Of a stretch of 64,000 bases of DNA, positions 1 to 8,121 are shown piece by piece; position 1 is the stretch's first letter; each line of letters opens with the position of its first letter. The notes under the pieces were generated by a model. The model did no database searches. It saw only the letters and a list, made by a program, of their open reading frames with translations, and was not told the origin of the DNA. Source of the stretch: Burkholderia thailandensis E264 (lineage in GTDB: Bacteria; Pseudomonadota; Gammaproteobacteria; Burkholderiales; Burkholderiaceae); the NCBI RefSeq assembly GCF_000012365.1, contig NC_007650.1:62001-126000 (forward strand), read 5' to 3'. The translations under genes were made by a program, and so were the position numbers.

Positions 1-1136
1 TGTACCGGCATCTCGGCGTAACGTGGCGGATGATCGCCCGCAACATCACGCGGCAACCGCTCAAATCGCTGCTGTCGTGCATTGCGATGGCCTGCGCGAG
101 TGCGATCCTCGTGACGGGCGGCTTCTTCTTCGACGCGATCGATTATCTGTTCGACGTTCAGTTTCAGCGCGTCGAACGGCAGGACTTGACGGTGGCATTC
201 GCGCAGCCGTTGTCCCATCGAGCCATCTATGCGCTCCAGAACCTGCCGGGCGTGCTGCGCGTCGAGCCGTTTCGCGATGTGCCCATCCGGATCTCCGCCG
301 GTTATCGATCGCGCCGGGTGTCGCTGAGCGGGATCGCGCCGCCGGCGCAGATGCATCGCCTGGTCGACGAACGGGGCCTGCCGTTTCGGGTGCCGCCGGA
401 CGGCATCGTGATTTCGTCGCAACTCGCCGACACCCTTGGCGTGCACGCGGGCGACCAGGTCACCGTGGAGGTGTTGGAAGGCAAGCGCCAGTCGCGGCAG
501 GTCACGCTCGCGGGCCGCGTCGGGGAACTGGTCGGCGTTCGCGCCTACATGGACCAGCAGGCGCTCGCGCGCCTTCTCGGAGAAGGCGGCAACTGGTCCG
601 GTGCGTGGCTGCAGATCGACGCTCGCGCGGCCGGCCGTCTGTACGCCACGCTCAAGCGCATGCCCGCCGTCAATGCAGTGGCCGTCCGACAGTCGGTGAT
701 AGACAGCTTTCGCAAGATCATGAATGAAAGCGTCCGGCTTTCGACGTCCATCAATTTCACGTTCGCTTGCGTCATTGCCTTCGGTGTCGCGTTCAACGGG
801 ATGCGTATCGCCTATTCCGAGCGCTTGCAGCAGTTGGCGTCACTGCGCGTGCTCGGATTCACGCGCATGGAGGTTGCATGGATTCTGCTCGGTGAGCAGT
901 TTCTTCTCGCCGCGCTTGCGACTCCGGCCGGCCTGTTACTGGGCTACGGCGTATGCGCGTTCCTGGCGGATCGGCTTGCAACGGATCTGTATCGCCTGCC
1001 TCTCGTGGTGCAGCCGGCTACATTCGCGCAGGCATTCCTGGTGACCGCGAGCACGGTGGCGGGATCGGGTTTGCTGGTGGCGCGGAAGATCGGAAGTCTC
1101 GACATCGTCGCCGTGCTCAAGGCGAGGGAATCATGA
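1..1136 (+). CDS. ABC transporter permease, FtsX/MacB type (5' end outside window)
   Basis: The reading frame is already open at base 3, so this is the C-terminal half of a longer permease. After a short amphipathic segment and a first membrane helix (encoded around bases 90-150) comes a roughly 190-residue extracytoplasmic region. Three membrane segments follow near the C-terminus (encoded around 750-800, 870-965 and 1020-1085). This is the arrangement of FtsX-domain permeases that work with a LolD/MacB-like ATPase to export lipids or peptides or to drive a periplasmic adaptor. The stop overlaps the start of the next gene (ATGA), so it is translationally coupled to a HlyD-like adaptor. The ATPase should lie upstream of the window. 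Substrate cannot be told. Confidence 0.85.
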   Translation, partial: YRHLGVTWRMIARNITRQPLKSLLSCIAMACASAILVTGGFFFDAIDYLFDVQFQRVERQDLTVAFAQPLSHRAIYALQNLPGVLRVEPFRDVPIRISAGYRSRRVSLSGIAPPAQMHRLVDERGLPFRVPPDGIVISSQLADTLGVHAGDQVTVEVLEGKRQSRQVTLAGRVGELVGVRAYMDQQALARLLGEGGNWSGAWLQIDARAAGRLYATLKRMPAVNAVAVRQSVIDSFRKIMNESVRLSTSINFTFACVIAFGVAFNGMRIAYSERLQQLASLRVLGFTRMEVAWILLGEQFLLAALATPAGLLLGYGVCAFLADRLATDLYRLPLVVQPATFAQAFLVTASTVAGSGLLVARKIGSLDIVAVLKARES

Positions 1137-2307
1137 CGCGCGCCGGCAAGGGCCAGCTTTTGTTCTTCGTGTCCGGCGCGCTCGCGGTCGCGCTCGCGCT
1201 CGGCTATGCGTTTTGGCCGGCACCGATAGTTGTCGATACTGCGAAGGTGACGACGGGCCCGCTGCGGGTCACGATCGACGAGGATGGCGAGATTCGTGCG
1301 CATGATCGCTACGTGGTCACGGCGCCGATCACGGGCCGCTTGCTGCGCGTGATGCTGCGTGAAGGAGACCGGGTGCGAGCCGGAGAGGTGATCGCGGTGC
1401 TCGTGCCCGTGCCGATGACGCCCGGTGAAAACGCGCAACAGCGTGCACGCGTGGAGGCCGCGGAGGCGTCGCTGCGCGAGGCGCAGGCGCGTGTCGCGCA
1501 TACCCGCGCCGATCTCGCGCAGGCGCGCCGGGAACGTGAGCGAGGCCAGACACTGGTCGATGCAGGCGCCATCTCCAGGCAAAGCATGGAGCAGTTGCGC
1601 GCCATCGAGGCGACGGGCAGAAACGATCTCGATGCGGCGTCGGCACGCGAGAAGTCCGCAGCCGCCGAAGTTCGGGCTGCCACGGCGAATCTCGAGGCAC
1701 TCGAGGCAGGGCTGCCCGTCAAGGTTCGTTCCCCGGTCGACGCGGTGCTGCTGCGTGTGGACGAAAAGAGCGAGCGTGTCGTACCCGCGGGCACCGCGAT
1801 CATGCTGCTGGCCGATCCTTCGCGTTACGAAGTCGTCATCGACGTCCTATCGACCGACGCGGTCAAGATCAGCCCGGGCATGCGCGTCTCCGTGGAGGAT
1901 TGGGGCGGCACCGCGCCCATCGACGCAAGGGTGCGTGTCGTCGAGCCGGGCGCGTTCACGAAGATATCGGCGCTCGGCGTGGAAGAACAGCGCGTGCATG
2001 TGGTTGCCGACCTGAGCGCGCCGCCCGGACGTCTGAGCGACGGTTATCGCGTGCAGGGCAGAATCGTCATATGGGAGCGAATGGATGTGCTGAGCGTGCC
2101 GGTAGGCGCGCTGTTCCGGTGTGCGGAGCAATGGTGCGTGTTCGAGGTCGATCACGGGCGGGCGATCCGGCTGTCGTTCAGATCGGACAGCGCAATGCCG
2201 AGGCGGCTCAAGTGCTGGATGGCCTGCAGAACGGAAAAACCGTTGTCGTGTACCCGCCGACCACGCTTGCGGAAAACACGCCGGTTCGGTTGCGCCAGAC
2301 GGAGTAG
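1133..2307 (+). pseudogene. HlyD-family membrane fusion protein, frameshifted near the 3' end
   Basis: A periplasmic adaptor for the preceding ABC permease. The first roughly 345 codons give an N-terminal membrane anchor, a biotinyl/lipoyl-like hairpin, a long alpha-helical coiled coil (encoded around 1430-1700) and the beta-barrel domain. Near base 2175 the frame breaks: the natural end (VQIGQRNAEAAQVLDGLQNG, to a stop at 2305-2307) lies in the +2 frame. Inserting one G around 2175-2177 would restore a typical family C-terminus. As written, the original frame runs on into unrelated sequence to about 2701. It is either a true pseudogene or a one-base assembly error. The start ATG overlaps the permease stop. 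Confidence 0.8.
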
Positions 2308-2524
2308 CCCGTTCGGTCTTCGCGGCGTTGCGAACATGCGCGTGCGAACCGGCTGGCGCATCGGAACGAAATGCCCGGTTCGCCTGACGGCTGCCGGCGG
2401 TTCTCTCGCAAGGGCGAGAGGCACGAGTCCGCTGCGCTGCCGAATGGCACACGAAGGCGCACGAGGGCGCATTCGCGCTACGGGCAGCAGCACGGAAGCG
2501 AACGCGAGGTACCGCTTCGACGAG

Positions 2525-2998
2525 TCAGAACTGCTGGTCGTAGTTGAGACGGACGTGCTCCGGATGTGCGATGCCGTCTCTCGTAATCATGAGATCAATG
2601 TGATAGACGCCTTTCCAACGCGCGTCGAACACATTTCCGTACGTGACCGCATTGCCGTCCCGCGCCGGGGCGAGTTGTATCCGTGTCGACGTCGCGTGTA
2701 AGGCGCTGGCTTCGCTTCGCGGTCCCCGAACAACGGCAACGACGTGTGCATTTTCAATGCGCTTTCCGGTCGACCTGTCGAACAGGGCGACCGTGAGCCG
2801 GTACAGGTTCACATTGCGCGATGCCTCGTCGGAACTGCCGCCCGGCGCGACGGTGCTGCCTGCCGGAACCACGCCGTAGTGGACGGCGAGATCGCGTGTC
2901 GTCACGCTGCGCGTCAGATCGTTCGCACAAGCGGTCGATACCTCGCCGACCAGTAATGCCAGCCAGGCGAGCAGCACAAGGAAAATTCGCGAGCGCAT
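2525..2998 (-). CDS. Secreted periplasmic protein, hypothetical
   Basis: Encodes 157 residues starting at the ATG at 2996-2998, with a GGAGG ribosome-binding site about 7 bases upstream. A longer open frame reaches 3238 but lacks a signal or ribosome site. Residues 1-25 form a clear signal peptide ending in an ACAND-like cleavage region. The mature part is a single small beta-rich domain with a DRSTGKRI turn, reminiscent of YtkA/FixH-like periplasmic domains, though I cannot assign a family firmly. A perfect FNR-type box lies 95 bases upstream. Divergent or same-strand neighbours are redox or stress genes, so a role in low-oxygen or metal/redox stress is an inference. Confidence 0.65.
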   Translation of the reverse strand: MRSRIFLVLLAWLALLVGEVSTACANDLTRSVTTRDLAVHYGVVPAGSTVAPGGSSDEASRNVNLYRLTVALFDRSTGKRIENAHVVAVVRGPRSEASALHATSTRIQLAPARDGNAVTYGNVFDARWKGVYHIDLMITRDGIAHPEHVRLNYDQQF

Positions 2999-3092
2999 CG
3001 GGGCCTCCTCGGCGGTGGATGTACCGTGTCGACAATGCTGGAGCAGATTGACCGGCATATTGTTGATGCTGACGTGGAGCGAGAATGCGGGC

Positions 3093-3106
3093 TTGATGCA
3101 GATCAA
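3093..3106 (-). promoter_or_regulatory. FNR/Anr-type operator, perfect dyad
   Basis: The sequence TTGATGCAGATCAA matches the FNR consensus TTGAT-N4-ATCAA in every position. It lies 95 bases upstream of the start of the minus-strand secreted-protein gene (2525-2998), a workable distance for activation. It falls between that gene and the CreA-like gene. Confidence 0.6.
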
Positions 3107-3259
3107 TCGCCGCGAGGCGCCCTCGCCGTGGCTGACGTGCCGACAGCGCGCCGCGATAGCGACGCGACCGGGCTGGCCGTCGGGAATCTTGAGCCGGCCC
3201 GGTCGATACGCCGCAGCGGGCGCTCGGCTTGTTGCCAACGACGTATCGCTCGCGCGGCA

Positions 3260-3754
3260 TCATTTGGCGGATGCGCCCGTTCTTCCCCAGTGCACGGGCA
3301 GTCGGACGACATCCACATGCCCCGGGAGATTGCCGGCCACGTCGCTTTCCATGTATGAGAAATACAGGACGACGAGACGCCGGATATCGAAAATCCGGAC
3401 CACATGCACCGATCGAAATACAGGATCGACCGATTCGTCGAACACCTGAGCCTGACGCGGCAAGCGGGCGGTAGCCGCGAGCGTTCCGGTCTGGTGGCAG
3501 GACACCGACGCTTCGGCGCCATGTCCGTCGCGGAAGGAGGGCCGTTCGTCGCTCGTGTGCGGCTCCGAAACGAAGCACGTCACGCCCTTGAGCAGCGGGT
3601 CGTCGTACGCGGAAATTCCGATATGGGTCCCGTAGCGCTGAGAGTGCGGTGAAATGCGCGCCAGCTCTTCTGCATCAACTGCGGATGCGAAGAAGATCGC
3701 AAGCGCGACGGAAGCAATCCACGTACTGGTTCGCAGCGTGATCATCGCCCGCAT
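3260..3754 (-). CDS. creA: CreA-like periplasmic protein
   Basis: Encodes 164 residues with an N-terminal signal peptide (residues 1-28, cleavage after VDA). The core carries the CreA-family pattern: AYDDPLLKGVTCFVS near residue 50, a SVSCHQTG segment near residue 85, and a C-terminal region describing expression-like strands (VVRIFDIRRLVVLYFSY). CreA proteins are small conserved exported proteins of unknown biochemical function. The start ATG at 3752-3754 is the first in frame. An alternative methionine lies three codons on. The gene reads away from the palindrome at 3845-3858. Confidence 0.75.
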   Translation of the reverse strand: MRAMITLRTSTWIASVALAIFFASAVDAEELARISPHSQRYGTHIGISAYDDPLLKGVTCFVSEPHTSDERPSFRDGHGAEASVSCHQTGTLAATARLPRQAQVFDESVDPVFRSVHVVRIFDIRRLVVLYFSYMESDVAGNLPGHVDVVRLPVHWGRTGASAK

Positions 3755-3844
3755 CCTCGACTAGTCGGCAAATCTGTCTCGGCCGATCTTTCGCGCAACG
3801 AGACTGATTGACGTTCAGACTAGGTTTGTGCGGGTATCGAACGC

Positions 3845-3858
3845 TTGACTTGCGTCAA
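3845..3858. promoter_or_regulatory. CRP/FNR-family-like dyad
   Basis: TTGACTTGCGTCAA is a perfect inverted repeat TTGAC-N4-GTCAA, a variant of the FNR/DNR recognition pattern. It sits between the divergent CreA-like gene (start 3754) and the gene starting at 3995, so it could serve either. Confidence 0.45.
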
Positions 3859-3994
3859 GGTGGAGCGAGCAGGTGGCGGGATGCTTGCTGCAAGGGCGGC
3901 GGAAGCCGTGCACGGCGCCTGCGTGACCGTTCGGCGTGCCGCACGTCGGGCCGAAGCGGACGCCAAGACGTCACGCGTGCGAATGGAGACGAGC

Positions 3995-4696
3995 ATGACG
4001 ACCGGAATCCTCGGCGCGCGATGCGCGTCAGGGCGCTTCTCGACCGTGGCGGCGGTCAGCTATGCCGATACCGCGTTGACGCCGATCGAGCGCGACGGGG
4101 TGACATATGTGGCGGGCGGCATCGGTTCGGACGAAGCCGCCGTGTTTAGCGAGCAAGCCTCTCGCTATAACCTGCACATGACTTTCGTGTCGAAGACGGG
4201 CAAGCACTTGTCCGTCTTCGACGCCGTGATTCAGGAAGGCCCGCGGCAGGTTCTCGCGGCGCAGGCGACGGGCCCGTTCCTGTATGTGCGTCTTCCCGCA
4301 GGATGCCACACGGCATCGGCGCGCGATCGTCATGGTCGCGAGACGAAGCAGGTGCGGATCGATTCGCATCGAGGCGCCGAGCTCCGGTTCTACTGGGAAG
4401 ATCCGGATCGACACGATGTCAGGCATCTGTGCACGGGGGGCGCAAGGTCGAGGCGGCAATCTGCGCGATGGCGCCGGTCAGTGCCGACGGGCGATCGCCT
4501 CGGCCGTTACGGTTTCGATGATTATGCAGGTTTGCCCCTACCGCCGGCTTCGCGCCGGCATTTCGGATGTTCGAGTCGATCGGGGGCGGCGTGCGGCATC
4601 GCGCTCGCGACAGGGCGTCAACGCGTTAAGAATCCGGTAAGGAATCCGCACGAAGATGAACGCATCTCTCAGGAGCATCACGATGCGGCTATCTGA
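3995..4696 (+). CDS. Exported carboxypeptidase-regulatory-like protein with doubtful C-terminus
   Basis: The start ATG at 3995 is preceded by GGAG. Residues about 15-60 (SYADTALTPIERDGVTYVAG then GIGSDEA) and the beta-rich stretch to about residue 140 resemble small exported Burkholderia proteins that carry a carboxypeptidase regulatory-like (transthyretin-type) fold ending near a FYW-D-P motif. That motif (FYWEDPD) occurs here around 4390-4410. Beyond it the frame continues for almost 100 residues of arginine-rich, compositionally odd sequence that overlaps the next relic gene, so the natural stop has probably been lost by frameshift. The signal peptide is also weak. Possibly a pseudogene. 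Confidence 0.5.
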   Translation: MTTGILGARCASGRFSTVAAVSYADTALTPIERDGVTYVAGGIGSDEAAVFSEQASRYNLHMTFVSKTGKHLSVFDAVIQEGPRQVLAAQATGPFLYVRLPAGCHTASARDRHGRETKQVRIDSHRGAELRFYWEDPDRHDVRHLCTGGARSRRQSARWRRSVPTGDRLGRYGFDDYAGLPLPPASRRHFGCSSRSGAACGIALATGRQRVKNPVRNPHEDERISQEHHDAAI

Positions 4697-5010
4697 TTCG
4701 GTTCGCATGCCTTGCCGGTCATGGCGGGGGGCTGCGATGTGCGTGGCCGCCACCGCCGGCGTACCTGCCGAACGCCGGCCCGGTTGCCGGCGGACGCCAT
4801 GCCGTCGCGCGGTCAACGTTCTTCACCTCCCGACATGGGCGCGGCTGGCGCTGTGCGACCTGTCATCGCAGCACGCCGGCCGGTGCGGGCGGGCACGTCG
4901 TTACCGGCAAGGCCATCGAGCCGATCGCGCCCGCTTTCAACCCGGCCCGGTTCACGGACGGCGCCTGAACGGAAAAATGGTTTCGCCGAAATTGCAGGGG
5001 CGTCGTCGGG
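4683..5010 (+). pseudogene. DUF1924 c-type cytochrome (SHP-like), decayed
   Basis: A signal peptide starts at 4683 in one frame and runs to about 4770. From about 4771 the mature part continues in another frame: FFTSRHGRGWRCATCH carries a CxxCH haem-binding motif, followed by GKAIEPIAPAFNPARFTD and then KWFRRNC, the diagnostic order of DUF1924 cytochromes. A TGA at 4966-4968, one substitution from CGA, interrupts the second frame. So there is one frameshift plus one nonsense change. These cytochromes normally sit beside a cytochrome b of the type that follows immediately, which fits the relic's identity. Confidence 0.7.
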
Positions 5011-5032
5011 TGTGAATGCAAAGGAGACTTCG

Positions 5033-5770
5033 ATGAACAATTCGTCTGCATCCCCGGCAGAAGGTCAAGCGGATCAATCACGTCCCGCCCGGATACTGGT
5101 CTGGGATGCTCCGATTCGCGTGTTCCACTGGCTGATGGTCGTTTCCTTCGTCGGCGCGTGGCTTACCGCGGAGAGCGAGCGCTGGCGGTTGATGCACGTC
5201 GCGTTCGGATACACGATGCTGGGACTCGTGCTGTTCCGCGTCGTGTGGGGCGTGGTCGGCACGCGTCATGCGCGATTCTCTTCGTTCGTGCGCCCGCCGG
5301 CAACCGTTATCCGGTACCTGGCGAGCCTCGCGCAAGGCCGGCCTGAACATTACGCGGGCCACAATCCGGCCGGAGCCGTTGCGATCGTTGTCATGCTGGC
5401 GATGACGATCATCACCGGGGCGACCGGATGGACGGCCTATACGGGATATGGCGAATCGTTCGGCGATTTCCATGAGGGCGCGGCGAACGCCATGCTGGCG
5501 CTCGTCGCGGTGCACGTGGCCGCCGTATTGATCAGCAGCGTCGCTCATCGCGAGAATCTGGCTGGTGCGATGGTGACCGGCTACCGGCGCGGCATGCCGA
5601 TCGACGGCATTCGGCGCGCGTGGTGGGGCGTTGCCGCGGTCATGACGGCCGCGGCGATCGGCTGGTGGTGGACACAATGGCGTGCCGCACCGCAGCACAC
5701 GCCGACGGATCGGCCGGTCGCGACGCAAAACGACCGCCACGAAAGCCGGGTGGGCCGGGATGACGACTGA
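5033..5770 (+). CDS. Cytochrome b/b561-type membrane protein
   Basis: Encodes 245 residues from the ATG at 5033, preceded by AAGGAG. Four hydrophobic helices are visible. RVFHWLMVVSFVGAW opens the first, with a haem-ligand histidine. Others contain histidines in the RLMHVAFGYT and ALVAVHVAAVL stretches. This is the dihaem cytochrome b561 (Ni/Fe-hydrogenase-like) fold that passes electrons between quinol and a c-type cytochrome. Its expected partner, the DUF1924 cytochrome just upstream, is broken, and the response regulator downstream is also broken, so this intact gene may be an orphan survivor. Confidence 0.8.
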   Translation: MNNSSASPAEGQADQSRPARILVWDAPIRVFHWLMVVSFVGAWLTAESERWRLMHVAFGYTMLGLVLFRVVWGVVGTRHARFSSFVRPPATVIRYLASLAQGRPEHYAGHNPAGAVAIVVMLAMTIITGATGWTAYTGYGESFGDFHEGAANAMLALVAVHVAAVLISSVAHRENLAGAMVTGYRRGMPIDGIRRAWWGVAAVMTAAAIGWWWTQWRAAPQHTPTDRPVATQNDRHESRVGRDDD

Positions 5771-5794
5771 CGGCCGCGTGCGGAGTGCTTGGTC

Positions 5795-6014
5795 GTGCGC
5801 ATCCTGCTTGTGGAGGACGATGTCCCGCTCGGCGACGGCATTCGTGCCGGAATGCGCCAGCAAGGCTTCCAGGTCGACTGGGTACGCGATGGCGACTCGG
5901 GCCCTGCACGAGCTGCGCGCGCATGGTCACGCCGCGACGGTCCTCGATCTCGGTTTGCCGCGCGTGGAAGGCATGGATGTTCTGCAACGCATTCGCAGAC
6001 CATCATGCGCATGA
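5795..6014 (+). pseudogene. OmpR-type response regulator, frameshifted and truncated
   Basis: Starting at GTG 5795, the receiver domain begins normally (MRILLVEDDVPLGDG, with the paired acidic residues). Near 5900 the frame shifts. The continuation ELRAHGHAATVLDLGLPRVE, with the phospho-acceptor aspartate in VLDLGLP, is in another frame and ends at 6014. The alpha4-beta5-alpha5 end of the receiver, the winged-helix output domain and any sensor kinase gene are absent. It lies directly after the cytochrome b gene, the usual place for a two-component pair in such clusters. Confidence 0.75.
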
Positions 6015-6115
6015 CTGATACGACAGGCCAATGTCGACGCGTGGCGGGCGCCCGCGAGAACGGCCGGTGGCGAACGGTTCGGCGCGTTCGTTACCGGACG
6101 CGCCGAACCGGGCGA

Positions 6116-6508
6116 TCACTGGCCGGCGGCGCCGCTTGCGGGGCCGCCGGGCTGGCCGTGCATGTAGCCGGGACCCGTGCCCATCCCCATCCCTTGCCCG
6201 CGATGCATGCCGCGCATGGGGGGCGTGTCGGGGAGCTTGATTCCGCGCGCGTTCGCACGCTTCTGCATCTCGGCATGATGTTCGGCGCGGATTTTCTCGC
6301 GCTCGGCATCCGACGCTGCCGAGCGCATCCGCGTACGGTATTCAACCCGCTCGGCCGGCGTCATCAGTTGACTGCCGTAAATCATGCCTCCCGACTCGAC
6401 GGCCGCGCCTTGAGTTGGCTGGCGAGGCTGGGCGTCGGCCAGACCGGCCGTCATCGCGATCGCGACGCCGACCAGGCACGTCGCAGTGAACGTATTCGCA
6501 CGGAACAT
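6116..6508 (-). CDS. Secreted protein with Met/Gly-rich tail
   Basis: Encodes 130 residues from the ATG at 6506-6508, chosen because it opens a canonical signal peptide (to about residue 27, ADA cleavage). The mature part has a charged helix containing AERVEYRTRM and EREKIRAEHHAEMQKRA, then a low-complexity tail rich in methionine, glycine and histidine (RGMHRGQGMGMGTGPGYMHG). The helix resembles small periplasmic stress proteins of the Spy/CpxP style. The Met/His tail suggests metal, perhaps copper, binding. Both are inferences. It is divergent from the AhpD-like gene and shares with it an intergenic region holding an FNR-like half-palindrome. Confidence 0.65.
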   Translation of the reverse strand: MFRANTFTATCLVGVAIAMTAGLADAQPRQPTQGAAVESGGMIYGSQLMTPAERVEYRTRMRSAASDAEREKIRAEHHAEMQKRANARGIKLPDTPPMRGMHRGQGMGMGTGPGYMHGQPGGPASGAAGQ

Positions 6509-6565
6509 GGCAATCTCCAAACCATTTGTGTGCATTCAACGGTACACGGAAAGGCGGCAGATCCT

Positions 6566-6579
6566 TTGTGTCAGATCAA
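6566..6579. promoter_or_regulatory. Imperfect FNR-like site
   Basis: TTGTGTCAGATCAA keeps the ATCAA half of the FNR pattern with correct spacing, while the other half has two mismatches. It is in the divergent intergenic region between the genes starting at 6508 (minus) and 6719 (plus). Weak alone, it gains weight from the two better sites at 3093 and 3845. Confidence 0.3.
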
Positions 6580-6718
6580 GTGGCGCCGGGTAGCCGCCAA
6601 TACCATTGAAATGCATGCCGGCCATCACGTTGACGTCAACTGTACCGTGCATCATCGTGCGGCACGCGTTGCGGCGTGGCGCGCCGCCTTGATCGGTCCA
6701 TTGCGGAGTCGATCGGCC

Positions 6719-7069
6719 ATGTCGAATTCCCTGCGCTATCGTGAAAGAACCGTGGAGCTCGCCGACCAGATGCGCAAGCTGCGGCAATCGCAACCCGACC
6801 CGATGTCCGCCTTCGGCGCGTTGGCGGTTGCCGGTGCCAAGGACGGCGCGCTGACGAAGAAGACTCGCGGGCTGATCGCGTTGGGCATCGGGATATCATG
6901 CCGCTGCGGCGACTGCATCGGTTTCGACAGGCAATCGCCGCCGATCAAGCGCAAGGCGACGCGTGAGGAAGTCGAGGAGGCGGCCGGTGTCGCCGTCTAC
7001 ATGGGCGGCGGCCCGTCGATGATGTACGCGGCGCCTACGTTGATGGCGGTCGGCGAGCCGGCGGCGTGA
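6719..7069 (+). CDS. Carboxymuconolactone decarboxylase/AhpD-like protein
   Basis: Encodes 116 residues. The family core is clear: a CxxC pair at residues 63-66 within SCRCGDCIGF, then ATREEVEEAAGVAVYMGGG and PSMMYA. AhpD-like proteins are small helical thiol peroxidase partners. The stretch after the CxxC (DRQSPPIKRKATREE) departs from the usual F-H-xx-A-A-I-K-x-G-A-T pattern and lacks the histidine normally found two residues after the glycine-phenylalanine, so activity may be altered. It is placed between the divergent Met/Gly-rich gene and the CDF exporter. Confidence 0.75.
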   Translation: MSNSLRYRERTVELADQMRKLRQSQPDPMSAFGALAVAGAKDGALTKKTRGLIALGIGISCRCGDCIGFDRQSPPIKRKATREEVEEAAGVAVYMGGGPSMMYAAPTLMAVGEPAA

Positions 7070-7167
7070 ACGTCGGTGTTCGGCAGTGCCGGAACGCCAT
7101 ACGTGCCGCCCCCGTGTGCATGCGACTTTCCGAGTTTGTTCAATCCTGGAACGTGACCTGAATCGTG

Positions 7168-8121
7168 ATGCCAAATAATCCCGACGTCGTGCCGGAACCC
7201 ATCGCAGAAGTGACGCCGGCGATGGCCGCAGCGGCCACCCGAAGCACCTGGGTGAGCGTCGCCGTAAACCTCACGCTGAGCATCGGACAGGTGGTGATCG
7301 GCATCCTGTCTCGATCGCAGGGTCTCGTCGCGGACGGCATTCACTCATTGTCCGACCTGGTCGCGGATTTCGTCGTGCTGATGGCCGGCCACCACAGCAG
7401 GAAACCGGTCGACGAAAAGCATCCGTATGGACATCAACGCTTCGAAACCGGTGCGTCGCTCGCACTTGCGGCGATTCTGCTGCTGGTCGGTGGCGGGATG
7501 CTGTGGTCCGCCATCCAGAAGCTCGAGCATCCGGAAGCGATCGCGCGCGTCCACGTCGCGGCGCTATCGGTGGCGCTCATCGCGCTCGTCGCGAAGGAAG
7601 GCCTGTTCCGTTACATGCTTGCGGCGGCAACGCGAGTGAAGTCGAGCATGCTGGTCGCCAACGCCTGGCATGCGCGTTCGGATGCCGCCTCTTCTCTGGT
7701 GGTCGCATGCGGCATCGTCGGCAATCTGCTCGGCTATCCGCTGCTCGATCCCGTCGCCGCGCTGATCGTCGGCGGGATGATCGTGAAAATGGGCGCCACG
7801 TTCGGTTGGGACGCGTTGCATGACCTGATGGATCGGGCGGCCGACGTCAAGGACGTGCAGGCGATCCGCGCGACGCTGCTTGCGACGCCGGGCGTGCTTG
7901 ACGTGCACGACCTGCGCACGCGAAAGACCGGCGATCTGATCCTCGTGGACGTGCATCTCGACATCGACGCCGATCTCACCGTTGCGCAAGGGCACGACAT
8001 CGCTGTGAACGCGCGTGCGCGCGTGATGCGGCATCACCGTGTTTTGAACGTGATGACGCACGTCGATCCGTGCAAGCGCGAAACGCCCGCTGAAGTCGCG
8101 GCCGGGATTCGACGCGAGTAG
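7168..8121 (+). CDS. Cation diffusion facilitator (CDF) metal exporter
   Basis: Encodes 317 residues from ATG 7168 (a GTG lies one codon earlier). Six membrane helices are followed by a cytoplasmic ferredoxin-like domain. The metal-site signature in helix 2 is GLVADGIHSLSDLVADF, with D56, H59 and D63. The matching helix-5 signature is NAWHARSDAASS. The CDF family exchanges Zn, Co, Fe or Mn for protons out of the cytoplasm. A histidine plus aspartates at the transport site fit Zn/Co-type members. No dedicated regulator is adjacent. Confidence 0.9.
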   Translation: MPNNPDVVPEPIAEVTPAMAAAATRSTWVSVAVNLTLSIGQVVIGILSRSQGLVADGIHSLSDLVADFVVLMAGHHSRKPVDEKHPYGHQRFETGASLALAAILLLVGGGMLWSAIQKLEHPEAIARVHVAALSVALIALVAKEGLFRYMLAAATRVKSSMLVANAWHARSDAASSLVVACGIVGNLLGYPLLDPVAALIVGGMIVKMGATFGWDALHDLMDRAADVKDVQAIRATLLATPGVLDVHDLRTRKTGDLILVDVHLDIDADLTVAQGHDIAVNARARVMRHHRVLNVMTHVDPCKRETPAEVAAGIRRE

